Assembly: GCA_023014365.1 (NCBI GenBank)
Contig: JAEBUN010000044.1
Location: 62,001-126,000 of the forward strand
Length of the DNA stretch: 64,000 nt
Source of the DNA: Lepiota brunneoincarnata
Taxonomy: Eukaryota > Basidiomycota > Agaricomycetes > Agaricales > Agaricaceae
Direction of reading: 5' to 3'
The notes below the pieces were generated by a model. The model was not told where the DNA came from and did no database searches. It saw only the letters and a program-made list of their open reading frames with translations. Position 1 is the first letter of the stretch. Every line of letters starts with the position of its first letter. The position numbers and the translations under genes were made by a program. Positions 10,396 through 19,851 of the stretch are shown piece after piece.

Positions 10396-11322
10396 TCAGC
10401 GATATATGGTTTTCTTGGTGGGGCATTCGTGGGTGAAGTGTCCAGTCTTGCAGCAGTTGAAGCATCTCTTCTCCTTGAGATCCTTTCTCTGGGCATCTGT
10501 GAGGATTGCATTGAGGGCTTCACAGGTGCACTCCTGTACCAACTGGTGGAGTCTGTCTTCTTCGGTCTCCTTGTCTTCATCAGCTTCCTCGGTGAGTAGA
10601 TCTGGCTCTTCCTCATAGTCAAGGTTGTAGACCGCTTTGGCAAGTTGGTCAATATCCATTGCATTAGGGTCTGTCACTTGATAGGGGAGTGGGACACGGC
10701 ATGTAAAAGCATTTCTTTTCCCTTTAAATGAGCGAGGGCGCAAAGTCATTGGAAATGAGGGACCTCCTCGAGTTTGCATATAGTCGTGTTGAGTTTGTAA
10801 TATTTGATATGCTGTTCGAGCTTGCTTGAACCAGTTGCTAAGTTTGTTTCCCAGATTGAGGCTAATTGTCTTGATTGTGACGGGGTGATCCAGCCCGTTC
10901 TTGAAATAGTTGACCGCCACCACTCCATCTCCAAGGTTGGCCTGATAGGCAAGTATCTGGAACTGGGATATGCAATTGTTGATATATTGTCCATTCTGTT
11001 TGAGGTGGCGGATTCTGTCCATTGTGTCTGCAGGGACATTATTTGGGGCGAAGGATGTGTCAAGTCCTTCCAGGAATTTCTTCCATGTCGGAAGGGTCTG
11101 GCTTCCATCAAGTTCCTTGTTTGATTCCAAGAATGCTCCTCTCCATGTTGCGGCGGGGCCAGTGGACATGTATGAAAGGGCAAATTGTATCTTGGTCTTG
11201 TCATTGGAAAAGGCTCCAGGCTTTGCATCAATGTATAATTGTACAGTGTCCTTCCAGAGGCGGTAATAGTCGGTCTCTCCATTAAAGGTTGGGGGTGTAT
11301 TGATCTTTGCAGAGGAGGCCAT
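10396..11322 (-). CDS. gag: Gypsy-1 Gag
   Basis: 308-residue minus-strand Gag from ATG at 11322. It opens with PPTFNGETDYYRLWKDTVQLY, shortened here to the recognisable core FNGETDYYRLWKDTVQ, and contains the capsid-like helical region (TWRGAFLESNK, DTMDRIRHLKQNGQYI) and a CCHC knuckle CFNCCKTGHFTHEC near the C-terminus (about 10420-10460). The same frame stays open upstream of 11322 and encodes a Ser/Thr-rich stretch, as in Gypsy-A, so the true N-terminus may be further right. The protein is intact within this span. It would form the particle core and bind element RNA. The 316-aa ORF overlapping it in another frame (10746-11696) is a composition shadow. Confidence 0.87.
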   Translation of the reverse strand: MASSAKINTPPTFNGETDYYRLWKDTVQLYIDAKPGAFSNDKTKIQFALSYMSTGPAATWRGAFLESNKELDGSQTLPTWKKFLEGLDTSFAPNNVPADTMDRIRHLKQNGQYINNCISQFQILAYQANLGDGVVAVNYFKNGLDHPVTIKTISLNLGNKLSNWFKQARTAYQILQTQHDYMQTRGGPSFPMTLRPRSFKGKRNAFTCRVPLPYQVTDPNAMDIDQLAKAVYNLDYEEEPDLLTEEADEDKETEEDRLHQLVQECTCEALNAILTDAQRKDLKEKRCFNCCKTGHFTHECPTKKTIYR

Positions 11323-11929
11323 ATTGTTAGTGTCAGAGGTTGTGGATTCCTTGCCAGAAGTGTGAATAGACCCGGTAGTGGGGCTAACTTCGGATGGTTC
11401 AGATTGTACAGGGGAACTGGATTGAGACGGTGAGTGTACTGGTGATCCAAGTGGTGATATAAGGGGTGAAGATGTTCTTGGGGGTTCCTGTTGCGAAGTG
11501 TTGTCGCGAGGTCTTGTACTTGTTGAGGGTTGAGGACCGCAGGATGGGGCAGGTGTTCTATGAATTGGCTCCCCGAGCTTTGAGCGGGTAGAGGTGGCAG
11601 TTCTTTCAGGTGGTGGTTGTTTGGGTAGGGATTGAAGAACTGATGCTGGGGGTGCTGGGTATCCTGGATCTTCTGTTCGATGTTGAACTCTCTCAATAGG
11701 TTGTGTGGGGTATGGTGCGGAACCAGAGGGTGAACGAGTGAGGGGTATAGGTTTTGTTTTCTTTTTATGGTCCGTTGTGGAGGGGATGTGAAGTCGGGTT
11801 CGGAGTTGGTTGTCGACCAGTCAGAACTGTTAGATTCTTCGTAGTCGGTGGCAAGGGGGTTGTTTCGGTTTGTAGACAGGGTGTAGAGGGAAGAAGTCGA
11901 AGGTGAGGGTGGGGGTGAGGGTGAATAAA

Positions 11930-12085
11930 CAATGCTTGCAGGTGCGTTATCCCAATCGACGCTTGAAGGTGCGGATGACCTATATACAACACTTATGGGT
12001 GCATTATCCCAATCAACACTTAAAGGTGTGGATGACCTATCAATGCTTTTGGTGTGGATGACCTATCAACGCTTTTGGTGCGTCT
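11930..12085. repeat. Short tandem repeats in the Gypsy-1 leader
   Basis: Degenerate direct repeats of about 26 bp built on GGTGTGGATGACCTATCAA and CGCTTTT lie between the Gypsy-1 5' LTR and gag. The rest of the leader (11700-12281) is G-rich on the plus strand and shows no other feature. Confidence 0.6.
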
Positions 12086-12267
12086 GACCAAGGGTGTAGA
12101 GGGTATGGTGGCCTGCTCTACGGGGGTGTATCACCAGACAGCGACAAGGTGTGTCATCAGATATGGTTGGCACTTGGATAGCGATAAAGCATATCATCTG
12201 CTGGTGTGGAAGGGTAGCGACAAGGTGTACCAATACCACGGGGTGTACGATGGAGGTTATCCAAAGG

Positions 12268-12279
12268 AAGCTTTAATCT
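12268..12279 (-). other. Gypsy-1 primer-binding site, self-priming type
   Basis: Plus-strand AAGCTTTAATCT, two bases outside the LTR, is the exact complement of AGATTAAAGCTT at 12452-12463 inside the LTR. In element orientation that LTR segment starts about 35 nt after a TATATAA box, where the RNA would begin. Same logic as in Gypsy-A with an unrelated sequence. Confidence 0.7.
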
Positions 12280-12281
12280 AA

Positions 12282-12983
12282 TGTTATGATCCGTGCTCCT
12301 TCTGTATCCAAGGATAACTGGAGACAGCCTTCAATCACTCTGCAAGGTGTCCGAGATGGTTGGCCTTGTAGAGCTTAGTGGATCGCGCTCAATGAGATAA
12401 TGAGGGAACACGCCAAGTTAAGGCAGAGAGGGTTAACAACCACTGTTAACAAGATTAAAGCTTAGGGCTTTAATCTCTACTTGTACAGGCCTTATATACC
12501 TATGAGATACTATATACTCGTTATAGGTAGTTGGGCTGTTCTACTGGTTGTCCGCAGTCTTGGCCATGATGCGCATCCTAGCTGATGGCATCCTACTGTT
12601 ATTTATATTACAATGAGTCAGTGTCCTCGTTCTTACTGCTGTGCGATGTTCCATCGCTTTCCTCTGACTCATAATCTCCTTCTCCCAATTCTATCTCCAT
12701 GGAGTCTCCTCCATTCTCGCTCTCCACTTTCTCAGTACTTCCATCTACATCGGAGGTTGAATTGGCTGATCCATGGCTGTCCTCTTCACCCTTGGGGTAT
12801 TCCAGAATATCCTCCAGAGTTATCTCCATTCCCACTTCTCTTGCCAGGTCCTACATGGCGTTATAATATTCCCCTTCTTTGTCTTCATATTCCTGTGCTC
12901 GTAACTGGTCTGTGGTCTCCTGTACCCATCTTGTAAAGTCAAATAGTTGTTCCTGTTCCTCTCAATCTGGACTATTCATAACA
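12282..12983 (-). repeat. Gypsy-1 5' LTR (702 bp)
   Basis: On the plus strand begins TGTTATGATCC and ends CTATTCATAACA; in element orientation TGTTATGAATAG...GATCATAACA. It lies directly upstream of the leader and gag, so it is the 5' LTR rather than a solo copy; flanks TCTAA and CAGAT differ, as expected. In element orientation a TATATAA box (plus-strand 12492-12499) and a 9-bp hairpin (12453-12461 with 12467-12475) mark the promoter and RNA start. Confidence 0.85.
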
Positions 12984-14321
12984 CAGATGCTCCCTCATAG
13001 TAACAAAAGAGACCAGAAATGATGGACTAGAAAATAAAGATTGATAAGATTGAAACAAGCTAATTAAATTCTAATATTAGTTTACTGCCTAAAGGCTATG
13101 GAAGTGAACTTTTAGGACATTAGGGTTGAGAACCCAGGTGTGGAGAATCCAAGAAAGAGATAAAAAACCCTTAGATAAGAGTTAGCAAGGAAACTCACTA
13201 ACTCGATTGGCTGTGATATAAATAACCAGGCACTTAGGGAGCAAGTTCCTGAGAGTGAATTATGTCACTGATATCGGAACTCCTAGAATGATGCTCCTAA
13301 ATGATGAAGAGACAATAAAATGATGAAGCTGAAGGCTTGTTTCAGGTATACTCATAAGTTAATTGTATATTGTTATAAAAACTTGTTTGTAAATTACATG
13401 GGAGGCAAGAAACCACTTGCCTATTTCCCCCCCCCCCCTGACTGTATGGTCAATTAGGATAGGAATACAAAGCAATTTTACATGATTTTCTTCAGTCATA
13501 GACCACCAGAGACTTAAAGAGTTATACTCTTAAAAACCAGACCCTTTGAAATGATTGAGATATTGACAGACCCTTCTGCTTGACTTGAGAGCTGAATATG
13601 AGTTGATACAACTCTTCTGTTCTTAAGTAGAAAGTTCACTAACTCCCATTTCTTTGGGTTCCTCTTAGAGGCCTTGCCTCAGAAGTATACCATTGAATTG
13701 TAGAGCTGTTTAATTGAGAAGTGAACATAGTACACTAGGGCCTGTTGAAAACACTGTCCACTAGGTCTATCTAGTTTAAAGATACTTACTGCAGGAGCTC
13801 TAAAAGCCTGTCTTGCTGAGTAGTATAAAGTTTTATTGCATTGTTCAGAAGTTGTAGTGCACTAGGGCCCATTAGATAACACTGTCCACTAGGCCTACTA
13901 GTTTAAGGACACTTACTGCAGGAGCTTGTCAAAAGCCTGTCTTGCTGGGTAGTGTAAATTTATAGTATTATCAAGAGAAAAGGACATAGTATGCTAGGGC
14001 CCATTAGAACACGTTGTCTGCTAGGTCTATGGAGGTTCACTGATTGCAAAAGCTTGCATTTTCCCTGACTTATTGAATTGTGAAGATATTATTTAACATA
14101 TTATATAGTAATGACTGTCAAAGCTCCTATTGTATTCAGATAGGACAACTGTCTGTCTAGGTGGAGATTAAGAGAATAACTTACCAAAACCCTAAAAACA
14201 TTAGAATTGAATATATTTCTGGAGATCTGTGACAACCTCTCCCCCATGAACTTATAAAGTCAGAATTAGTGAACTTGTTAACAAACTTCATTTTTGATCT
14301 CATAAAGTAATCTGCTTTTCA
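12984..14321 (-). repeat. Element X, truncated copy (LTR-like) with internal triplicate
   Basis: No ORF. Inverted homologue of 36524-38330. In its own orientation it begins TGAAAAGCAGATTAC at 14321 and is cut at 12984 by Gypsy-1. Inside are three copies of an approximately 125-bp unit (about 13726-13850, 13853-13975, 13985-14060) sharing CTAGGGCC, ACTGTC(C/T)(A/G)CTAGG and AGCCTGTCTTGCTG. A 12-base C run is at about 13428-13439. It interrupts the Gypsy-C coding region. Probably a long LTR whose internal part is absent here. Confidence 0.7.
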
Positions 14322-15570
14322 CCAAGCTTGGGAGAGCTGGTGCATCTGTCTTAGGAAGCTGAGCCTGATGGCCTTTAGCCTTGGCATCAGGGAATTTCTT
14401 CTTGTTGCAATTGGCAGCCCTATGATTGGGATCTGCACAGACAAGGCAGAGGTTATTGTCAAAATGTCATTGACATTCCTTGGGGGTTAATTTACCGTCC
14501 TTACCAAGTTTACTAGTAAGGTCAGATTTGGGCGGGGCCAATTTCTGACCAGCAGACAGGTTGGGCAGATTGCCCTTGAAGCTGTTGTTGGGGGTGCTGC
14601 CTTTGTTGTTACTATTGGCAGGCTTGGCAGCAGGTTGGGGGTTGGTCGAGATGGAAGGGGATGGATTGCCTCCAGGTTTCCTAGAGGTGGTCAGGTCTGA
14701 AGTGGCTTTGGTACAGGCCTTCTCATGTTGGCACTCCCAGTAGTGAGCGTCAATCTTCATCACTGCTGCTCACATTTCAATGAAGGTGTTGGGCTTGCCA
14801 TCGGGCCAATTGGACAGAATGTCCTGGATGCGGTCAGGGAGGCCTGTATAGTAGCAGTGACAAAATACTTCATCACCCCAGTGGAGTTGGCCAGCTAGGT
14901 GGAGAAAGTTGACATTGTAGATGGTGATCTTCTTGTCATAGCACATTTGGAGGCAGTCAAGCTGCTCAGCAGCTTCTCTGGTTGGATCCATGGGACTGAA
15001 ATTGGTCTGCAGTTCCAGGGTGAACTGGTCCCAGTCCTTGATCCAGTTGTGTATTATTCTGTGGTTGTCAGCCTCGTCAAGGCTGATTTTGAAGTGTTGC
15101 TGTGCCATGCCTGTGAGGGATGTCAACATGAAGTTGACCTTGGTGGCAGGGATAGTGAACTGGGCTGGGTTAGTACAGAAATAGAGTCTGCATTGGAAGA
15201 GGAAGGGTTTGAGTTTGGTGGGGTCAGAACCTGTAAAGATGTCAGGTTTGTGAGCTTTGGTATGGGGAGTTTGGGGGGGCTGTGGGGCTTGAGAGTTCCC
15301 ATGGCCATCCATTTGGTTGGCTATGCATTGGAAAACTTGGAGCAGGAGTCTATCATGGTTGTCTCAGTTGTTGCCAGGTAGGATGTTGTTGTTGTTGTTG
15401 CCATTGTCTGATGGTTCATTGTTGCCCAGGGGCCTGTCCCTGTTGTTAGGATAGTTGTTGGGATCACCAGGGTCACTGGGATCAGGATTGGGGTCAGGGC
15501 CTTTGTTGGGGCTGTCAATGGTCTGGAATAGTAAGAGTTGTATATCTTCAGAAAACCAGTCTGGAGTCAA
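14322..15570 (-). pseudogene. Gypsy-C Gag (broken)
   Basis: Minus-strand Gag of the type common in Agaricomycete Gypsy elements. From 15570: an N-terminal LTPDWFSEDI segment, an Asp/Asn/Pro-rich linker, then the capsid-like part (KPDIFTGSDPTKLKPFLFQC, near 15200-15260), QFTLELQTNF and, after a Ser/Asn-rich linker, a CCHC knuckle CLVCADPNHRAANC near 14450. Stops interrupt at about 15364 (TGA at an Arg-type position), 14770 and 14467. No protease follows because X begins at 14321. Confidence 0.8.
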
Positions 15571-16454
15571 GGGTGCAACTGATTGTCGGCAAGAGTGAGA
15601 AGCCCTCAGGGAGTCAGGTTGCAGTTCCTCAGAAGGAGGTTGTCAAGTTATGCATTTGCTATGGCAAGCAGCTGGATTTACCAGAGTGCAGGTACAGGTG
15701 ACTGTTCAAGAGACCATGGTTAGAAAGATTCAGAGTGTGGTGGACAGGAGGAGTTTGAGTCTGATAATACTGTTAGAGCCGGTGCAGATCAGGACCAAAG
15801 TGGAGGGTCAGGGTGGTGTCCTTGATATAAGGTAACCAGGAGTCAGGACAAAGTCAGTATGTAGACTTTGGGACCAAGGTGGAGTACTTTGGGCAGGAGG
15901 TTGGACTTGCAGCCTCAGCTTATGTGCTGTGCCCTCCTACTGTCCTAGTCTGTATTTCAGGAAGTTGGAACCGAAGTGGAGTGAGGCAAGATAGAGAGAG
16001 GAGGATAGGAAGACAGGGAGCTAGTCTGCTGCTTGATTCAATTATCAGACTGAAGAGTACAAGCCAAGTACCTATGGTATATATACTACTGGCCTTACAA
16101 ACTATGACTCATACTGACTATGTGTGGAGCAAAGTGGAGACCAATATAGTTACAAACAGATTACAAACAGATTATGAATGGAATGGAAACTGGTACAGGT
16201 ATGGAGACTGATAACATATCTTGACTACAGATGGGAAATGGAGACTGGGAAATAGAGACACCAAGGGTCAGGTGACCACAGCACATGTGGAGATGGTTGC
16301 ATGATTGGGGCAATGGGTTGTGGTTGGAGCAAGTTGGGGCTGAGTTAGAGGGCAGAGGGTTGTTATGTGGAGTGCACATGGAGTCAAGAAGCCAAGGTAT
16401 AATGGTTAAGCTCTGGGTTTGGCATGAATATGACACTTCTACCAACTACATACC
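14322..16454 (-). mobile_element. Gypsy-C: minus-strand Gypsy fragment (leader and gag only)
   Basis: Holds a leader (about 15650-16454, no ORF of note) and a gag gene, then is broken by X at 14321. The rest would lie left of position 1, beyond Gypsy-1. Its right edge joins directly to an LTR of the Gypsy-2 type at 16455. The leader start GGTATGTAGTTGGTAG recurs next to the same LTR end near 38505, so this junction is a real family feature or an old recombination, not a local accident. Confidence 0.7.
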
Positions 16455-16839
16455 TGAGCAGGGAGAAACCTTAGAGAATTGAGTAAGGTTTCTCTGAGCT
16501 TGCCTACACTACTTATACTACCTGCTGTAATGTCTGAGTTGAGTAATCTACTCTACATAAATGGCCATGAGGTGTCAGGGATGCCTAAAGCAAGTATAGT
16601 TGGAGATGGGCTTGGGATAGGGTCATGCATGCCAGTGAGGGTTTGCATCTGCAGTGGAGGAGTGTAGGGGGGAATTCCGAGTACTAGGGTGCTGGGGGAC
16701 AGATTTCTGGGCCCAGAGAGGCTGGGAATTGGATTTTCGAATGCAGAGGGGCTGGGGATCGCATTTCCGAATGCAGGGAGTCTGGGGATTGGAATTCCGA
16801 ATCTGAGGTTGTGAGCAATGACCCAGAGTTCCCCTTACA
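16455..16839 (-). repeat. Gypsy-2 3' LTR (shared with Gypsy-C)
   Basis: In element orientation starts TGTAAGGGGAAC at 16839 and ends TCTCCCTGCTCA at 16455. It contains four to five degenerate repeats of about 30 bp (16670-16810). Other copies continue for another ~35 bp to CCCTTACA; here the sequence switches to the Gypsy-C leader. Confidence 0.85.
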
Positions 16840-16853
16840 CCTACCCCCTCTTC
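16840..16853 (-). other. Gypsy-2 polypurine tract
   Basis: In element orientation GAAGAGGGGGTAGG stands immediately before the 3' LTR, the position of the plus-strand primer in LTR retrotransposons. Confidence 0.75.
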
Positions 16854-18425
16854 AAGGTTGTGACAACTCAGCACAATGGTCGGATTGAGGGCATGGAAGG
16901 GGATTGAGCCAAATGCAAGACTCCTGATCTGTCTTGGAGCTCCTGGATGTTGTTGATAGAATTCCATTATGCAGTCGGGGGCATGGATGTCCTCAGCCAA
17001 TTCCCAGGAGTTCTCCTCAATCCCAAAGTCTTTCCATTTTACTAGGAATTGGAGTCTCCTCCAATGAATGCAGCTATCTAGGATTTCCTTGACTTCCCAC
17101 TCTTCTTCATCCTCAATGATGATGGGTGCCAGTGGTAGTTTGGGACAGTGTCTGGGAATGGGGTTCACAGGAGCGAGTGTGAGCTTTACCACATTGAAGA
17201 CTGGATGGAGGTGACTCATGGATTTTGGTAGCTTTAGTTGGTACACATTGGAGCTGACCTGTTTGTCAATCGCATAGGGTCCTAACCAGCAATGTGAGGG
17301 TTTCTTGGATGGTTGTGTGGTTTGTATGTCTGATGCATCCAGGAAAACCTTGTCTCTGGGCTTGAACTCCAGAGTTGGGGTTTGCTGTTGGTTGTAGTAC
17401 CTTGCCATATCATCTTTGGACTTTGCAAGTGCCAATCTTGCCTCCTCCAATGCTGATTCCATCCAGGATTTGAACTCATTGACTGTTTCCAGCTGAGATG
17501 GTCATTGGCAGGGTTCAAACCCCATCCTTGGGTTTCAGCCAGTATCTAGGATAAATGGGGAGTGTTGGGTAGAGGCATGAATGTGGTTGTTGTATTGAAA
17601 TTCTGCCAGGGGGAGGAGGTCATACCAATCATTCTGTCATTTATTGATAAAAATCCGGAGGTATTAGTCAGGTTCTTGGTTGACCCATTCCGTCTGCCCA
17701 TCAGATGGGGGATGCCATGCTGTAGAAGAGGCACTTTTGATTCCAAGTAAGCAATAGAGTTCCCTAGTGAATGATGCAATGAACTGGGGACCTCGATCTG
17801 AGACCACTTGTTGTGGAAGTCCATGCAGTTTCCATACATGATGGAGAAATAGCCATGCTGCTCCATCCACTGTAAGAGTAGTGTGTGTTGGGATGAAGTG
17901 GGCATGTTTGGAGATGGAGTCAACCACAGTCATGACAGCATCATACCCATTGGACTCTGGGAGTTCCACTACAAAGTCTATGCTGATGGTATCCCACCAA
18001 GCTTCTGGAATGGGGAGAGGGTGAAGTTCTCCAACAGGGAGTTTCCAGATTGGTTTTGCATGGAGGCACAGGTCACATGTAGAAACATACTGACCAATGT
18101 AGTGAGACATGTTGGGCCACTAGTAGTTTCGGGAGACTAGTTCTAGAGTTTTCCATCAGCCAGCATGTCCCCCAATCTGGGAGTCATGGTGAAGGGCCAT
18201 GATGTGTTGGCAGAGTGCTGCATCATCTAGAACATATATCTTGCCTTGGAAAAGAAGCAAGCCATCCAGTTCTGACCACACGGCACTGCGCACTGAGCAT
18301 GTTGCAGACTTCTGGAGTTCCCAGGCTGCTCTGGCCACCATTTCCTCTTGTCTGCCTCCTCGGTTTCCAGAGTGGATGTCTCGGAGAAGGGCTTGCTCTT
18401 CCCCTTGGAGGGAAATCCCATCCAC
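16840..18425 (-). pseudogene. Gypsy-2 integrase and chromodomain (broken)
   Basis: Minus-strand integrase: zinc domain remnants (HHDSQIGGHAG, then CDLCLHAK near 18060), core with ISIDFVVELPES, VVSDRGPQFI and DGQTEWVNQE (D,D35E triad, 17.95-17.68 kb), then a C-terminal domain (FLDASDIQTTQPSKKP) and a chromodomain (EEEEWEVKEILDS, LQFLVKWKDFGIEENSWE, 17.1-16.98 kb). Stops or shifts occur near 18155, 18120, 17664 and 17546. The last frame (17462-16623) reads without stop through the purine tract into the 3' LTR, where the LTR repeats encode repeated IRKSNPQPLC-like decapeptides before a stop. Confidence 0.85.
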
Positions 18426-18585
18426 AGCTCATACTGCAAAGAGAGATGCTGGGAGAAGCATAATGTCAGCATTATCATGCATGATCAGACCTCTGGGACA
18501 AGGTGTCAGACTTTCCCATACTGTGACTGGGGCTATGGTGAAGAGAGAAATCAAACTGGGAGAAGTATAGGGACCAGCATGCCTG

Positions 18586-19800
18586 TCAGTGATTTAGCTT
18601 CTGAGCAGTCATGAAATACTCTAAGTTCTTGTGGTCCATCCAGATCTTGAACTTTTCTGGTGCTTTTTCAAGGAAGTGTCTCCACTCTTCCAGTGCTCGG
18701 ATAATGGCCAGCATCTCCTTATCATGGATCTCATAGTTGTGCTCCACCGGGGACAAGGCCTTAGAGTAAAATGCTACTGGGTGCCACTTTCCATTGTCTC
18801 CTGAGAGTTGAGAGAGCACCACCACTATTGGCTTTTACTAAGAAGGATGCCTTATTGTCTGGAGAAGTCAGAACTGGAGCTGTAGTGATAGCTGGCTTCA
18901 AGCCATCAAATGCTGCCTGCTGTTCTGAATTCCACTGCCATGTGGCACTGTTTTGGGTGAGGTCAAAGAGGGGTCATGCTATGTGGGAGAAGTCCTGGAT
19001 AAAGCGATGGTAGAAATTGGTGAAACCCAGGAAGGACTGAAGCCCTAACTTATCCTTGGGAGTTGGCCACTCCTTGACTCCTGTGACTTTGACCAGGTCC
19101 ATCCTGATGGAGTTTTCTGAGATAATGGGTCCTAGGTACTCAATGCAAGTGCGTTTGAACTCACACTTTTCCAGCTGTAGGTAAAGTTTGTGCTGTTAGA
19201 GGATCTCCATAACACACCTAACAACATCCCTATGTTGCTCCAAGGTCTGGGTGAAGATGAGGATGTCATCCAGGTAGACAACTACAACTCCTTCCATGAT
19301 AAGTTCATGAAAGATGTCATTCATCATCATCTGGAAGGTAGCTGGGCTGTTAGTGAGGCCAAAGAACATGACAAGGGGTTTGAAGAGGCCTTTGTTGGTA
19401 TGAAAAGCTGCCTTCCACTCATCTCCTGGCTTAATCTGGACATTGTTAAAGCCCCATCGAACATCCAATTTGGTGAAGTACTTTACCCCCTGGAGCTGTG
19501 CAACCAGCTCGGAGATGAGGGGCAGAGGATACTTGTTCTTCACTGTGAGGGCATTGAGTGCTCAGTAATCCTGTACTAGGTGAAGCAAGCCATCCTTTTT
19601 TTGATGAAGAAGACCAGGGAACCCATAGGAGACTTAGATGGGGGTATCTGACCAGAAGACAAGTTTTCCTGCAGGAATTCATCCAGTTCCTTCTGCTCAA
19701 GAGGGGACAGTGGATAGACCTTGCATCCCTTGGGATCTGCTCCTGGAATGAGCTCTATTGCATGATCCCAGGGTCAGTGATCTGGGACCATGTCGAAGGA
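18586..19800 (-). pseudogene. Gypsy-2 reverse transcriptase and RNase H (broken)
   Basis: Minus-strand RT with [31 protein letters not shown] and the catalytic [11 protein letters not shown] (about 19265-19300); then GLQSFLGFTNFYHRFI and an RNase H part ([20 protein letters not shown], near 18740). A TGA replaces Arg of the conserved QDYRALN motif near 19562 and a TAA interrupts after the YLDD motif at 19196. Further disruptions lie between 18825 and 19000. It cannot make an active enzyme as it stands. Confidence 0.87.
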
Positions 19801-19851
19801 CTTCTTGGCAAAGACAGCAGTATACTCCTGCAGGTATGGGGGGACATGTGC

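Larger units (their letters stand above)
1..12983 (-). mobile_element. Gypsy-1: minus-strand Ty3/Gypsy retrotransposon, interrupted, runs off the left edge
   Basis: Minus-strand LTR retrotransposon reading from its 5' LTR (12282-12983) through gag (about 11.7-10.3 kb), protease (about 10.0 kb) and reverse transcriptase/RNase H (1336 down to 1). It is split by Gypsy-A, which sits between 1341 and 9534 with the duplicated pentamer ACTTT on both sides. The integrase and 3' LTR lie left of position 1 and are not visible. Its right end abuts element X at 12984, so it inserted into X; the matching target duplication would be outside the window. Several in-frame stops show it is inactive as a coding unit. 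Solo LTRs of the same family occur at 22306-23007 and 29841-30542. Confidence 0.9.

Noticed and set aside
10746..11696. 316-aa minus-strand open frame
   Set aside because: It overlaps Gypsy-1 gag in another frame, has no domain and is rich in Pro/His/Asn; a compositional shadow.
12282..12983. First read as a solo LTR
   Set aside because: Flanks do not match, and a self-priming site, leader and gag follow in the right orientation, so it is the 5' LTR of Gypsy-1.
16670..16810. Regular ~30-bp repeats that could suggest a CRISPR-like array
   Set aside because: They are tandem units without unique spacers, lie inside LTRs of a eukaryotic retrotransposon and vary among LTR copies.
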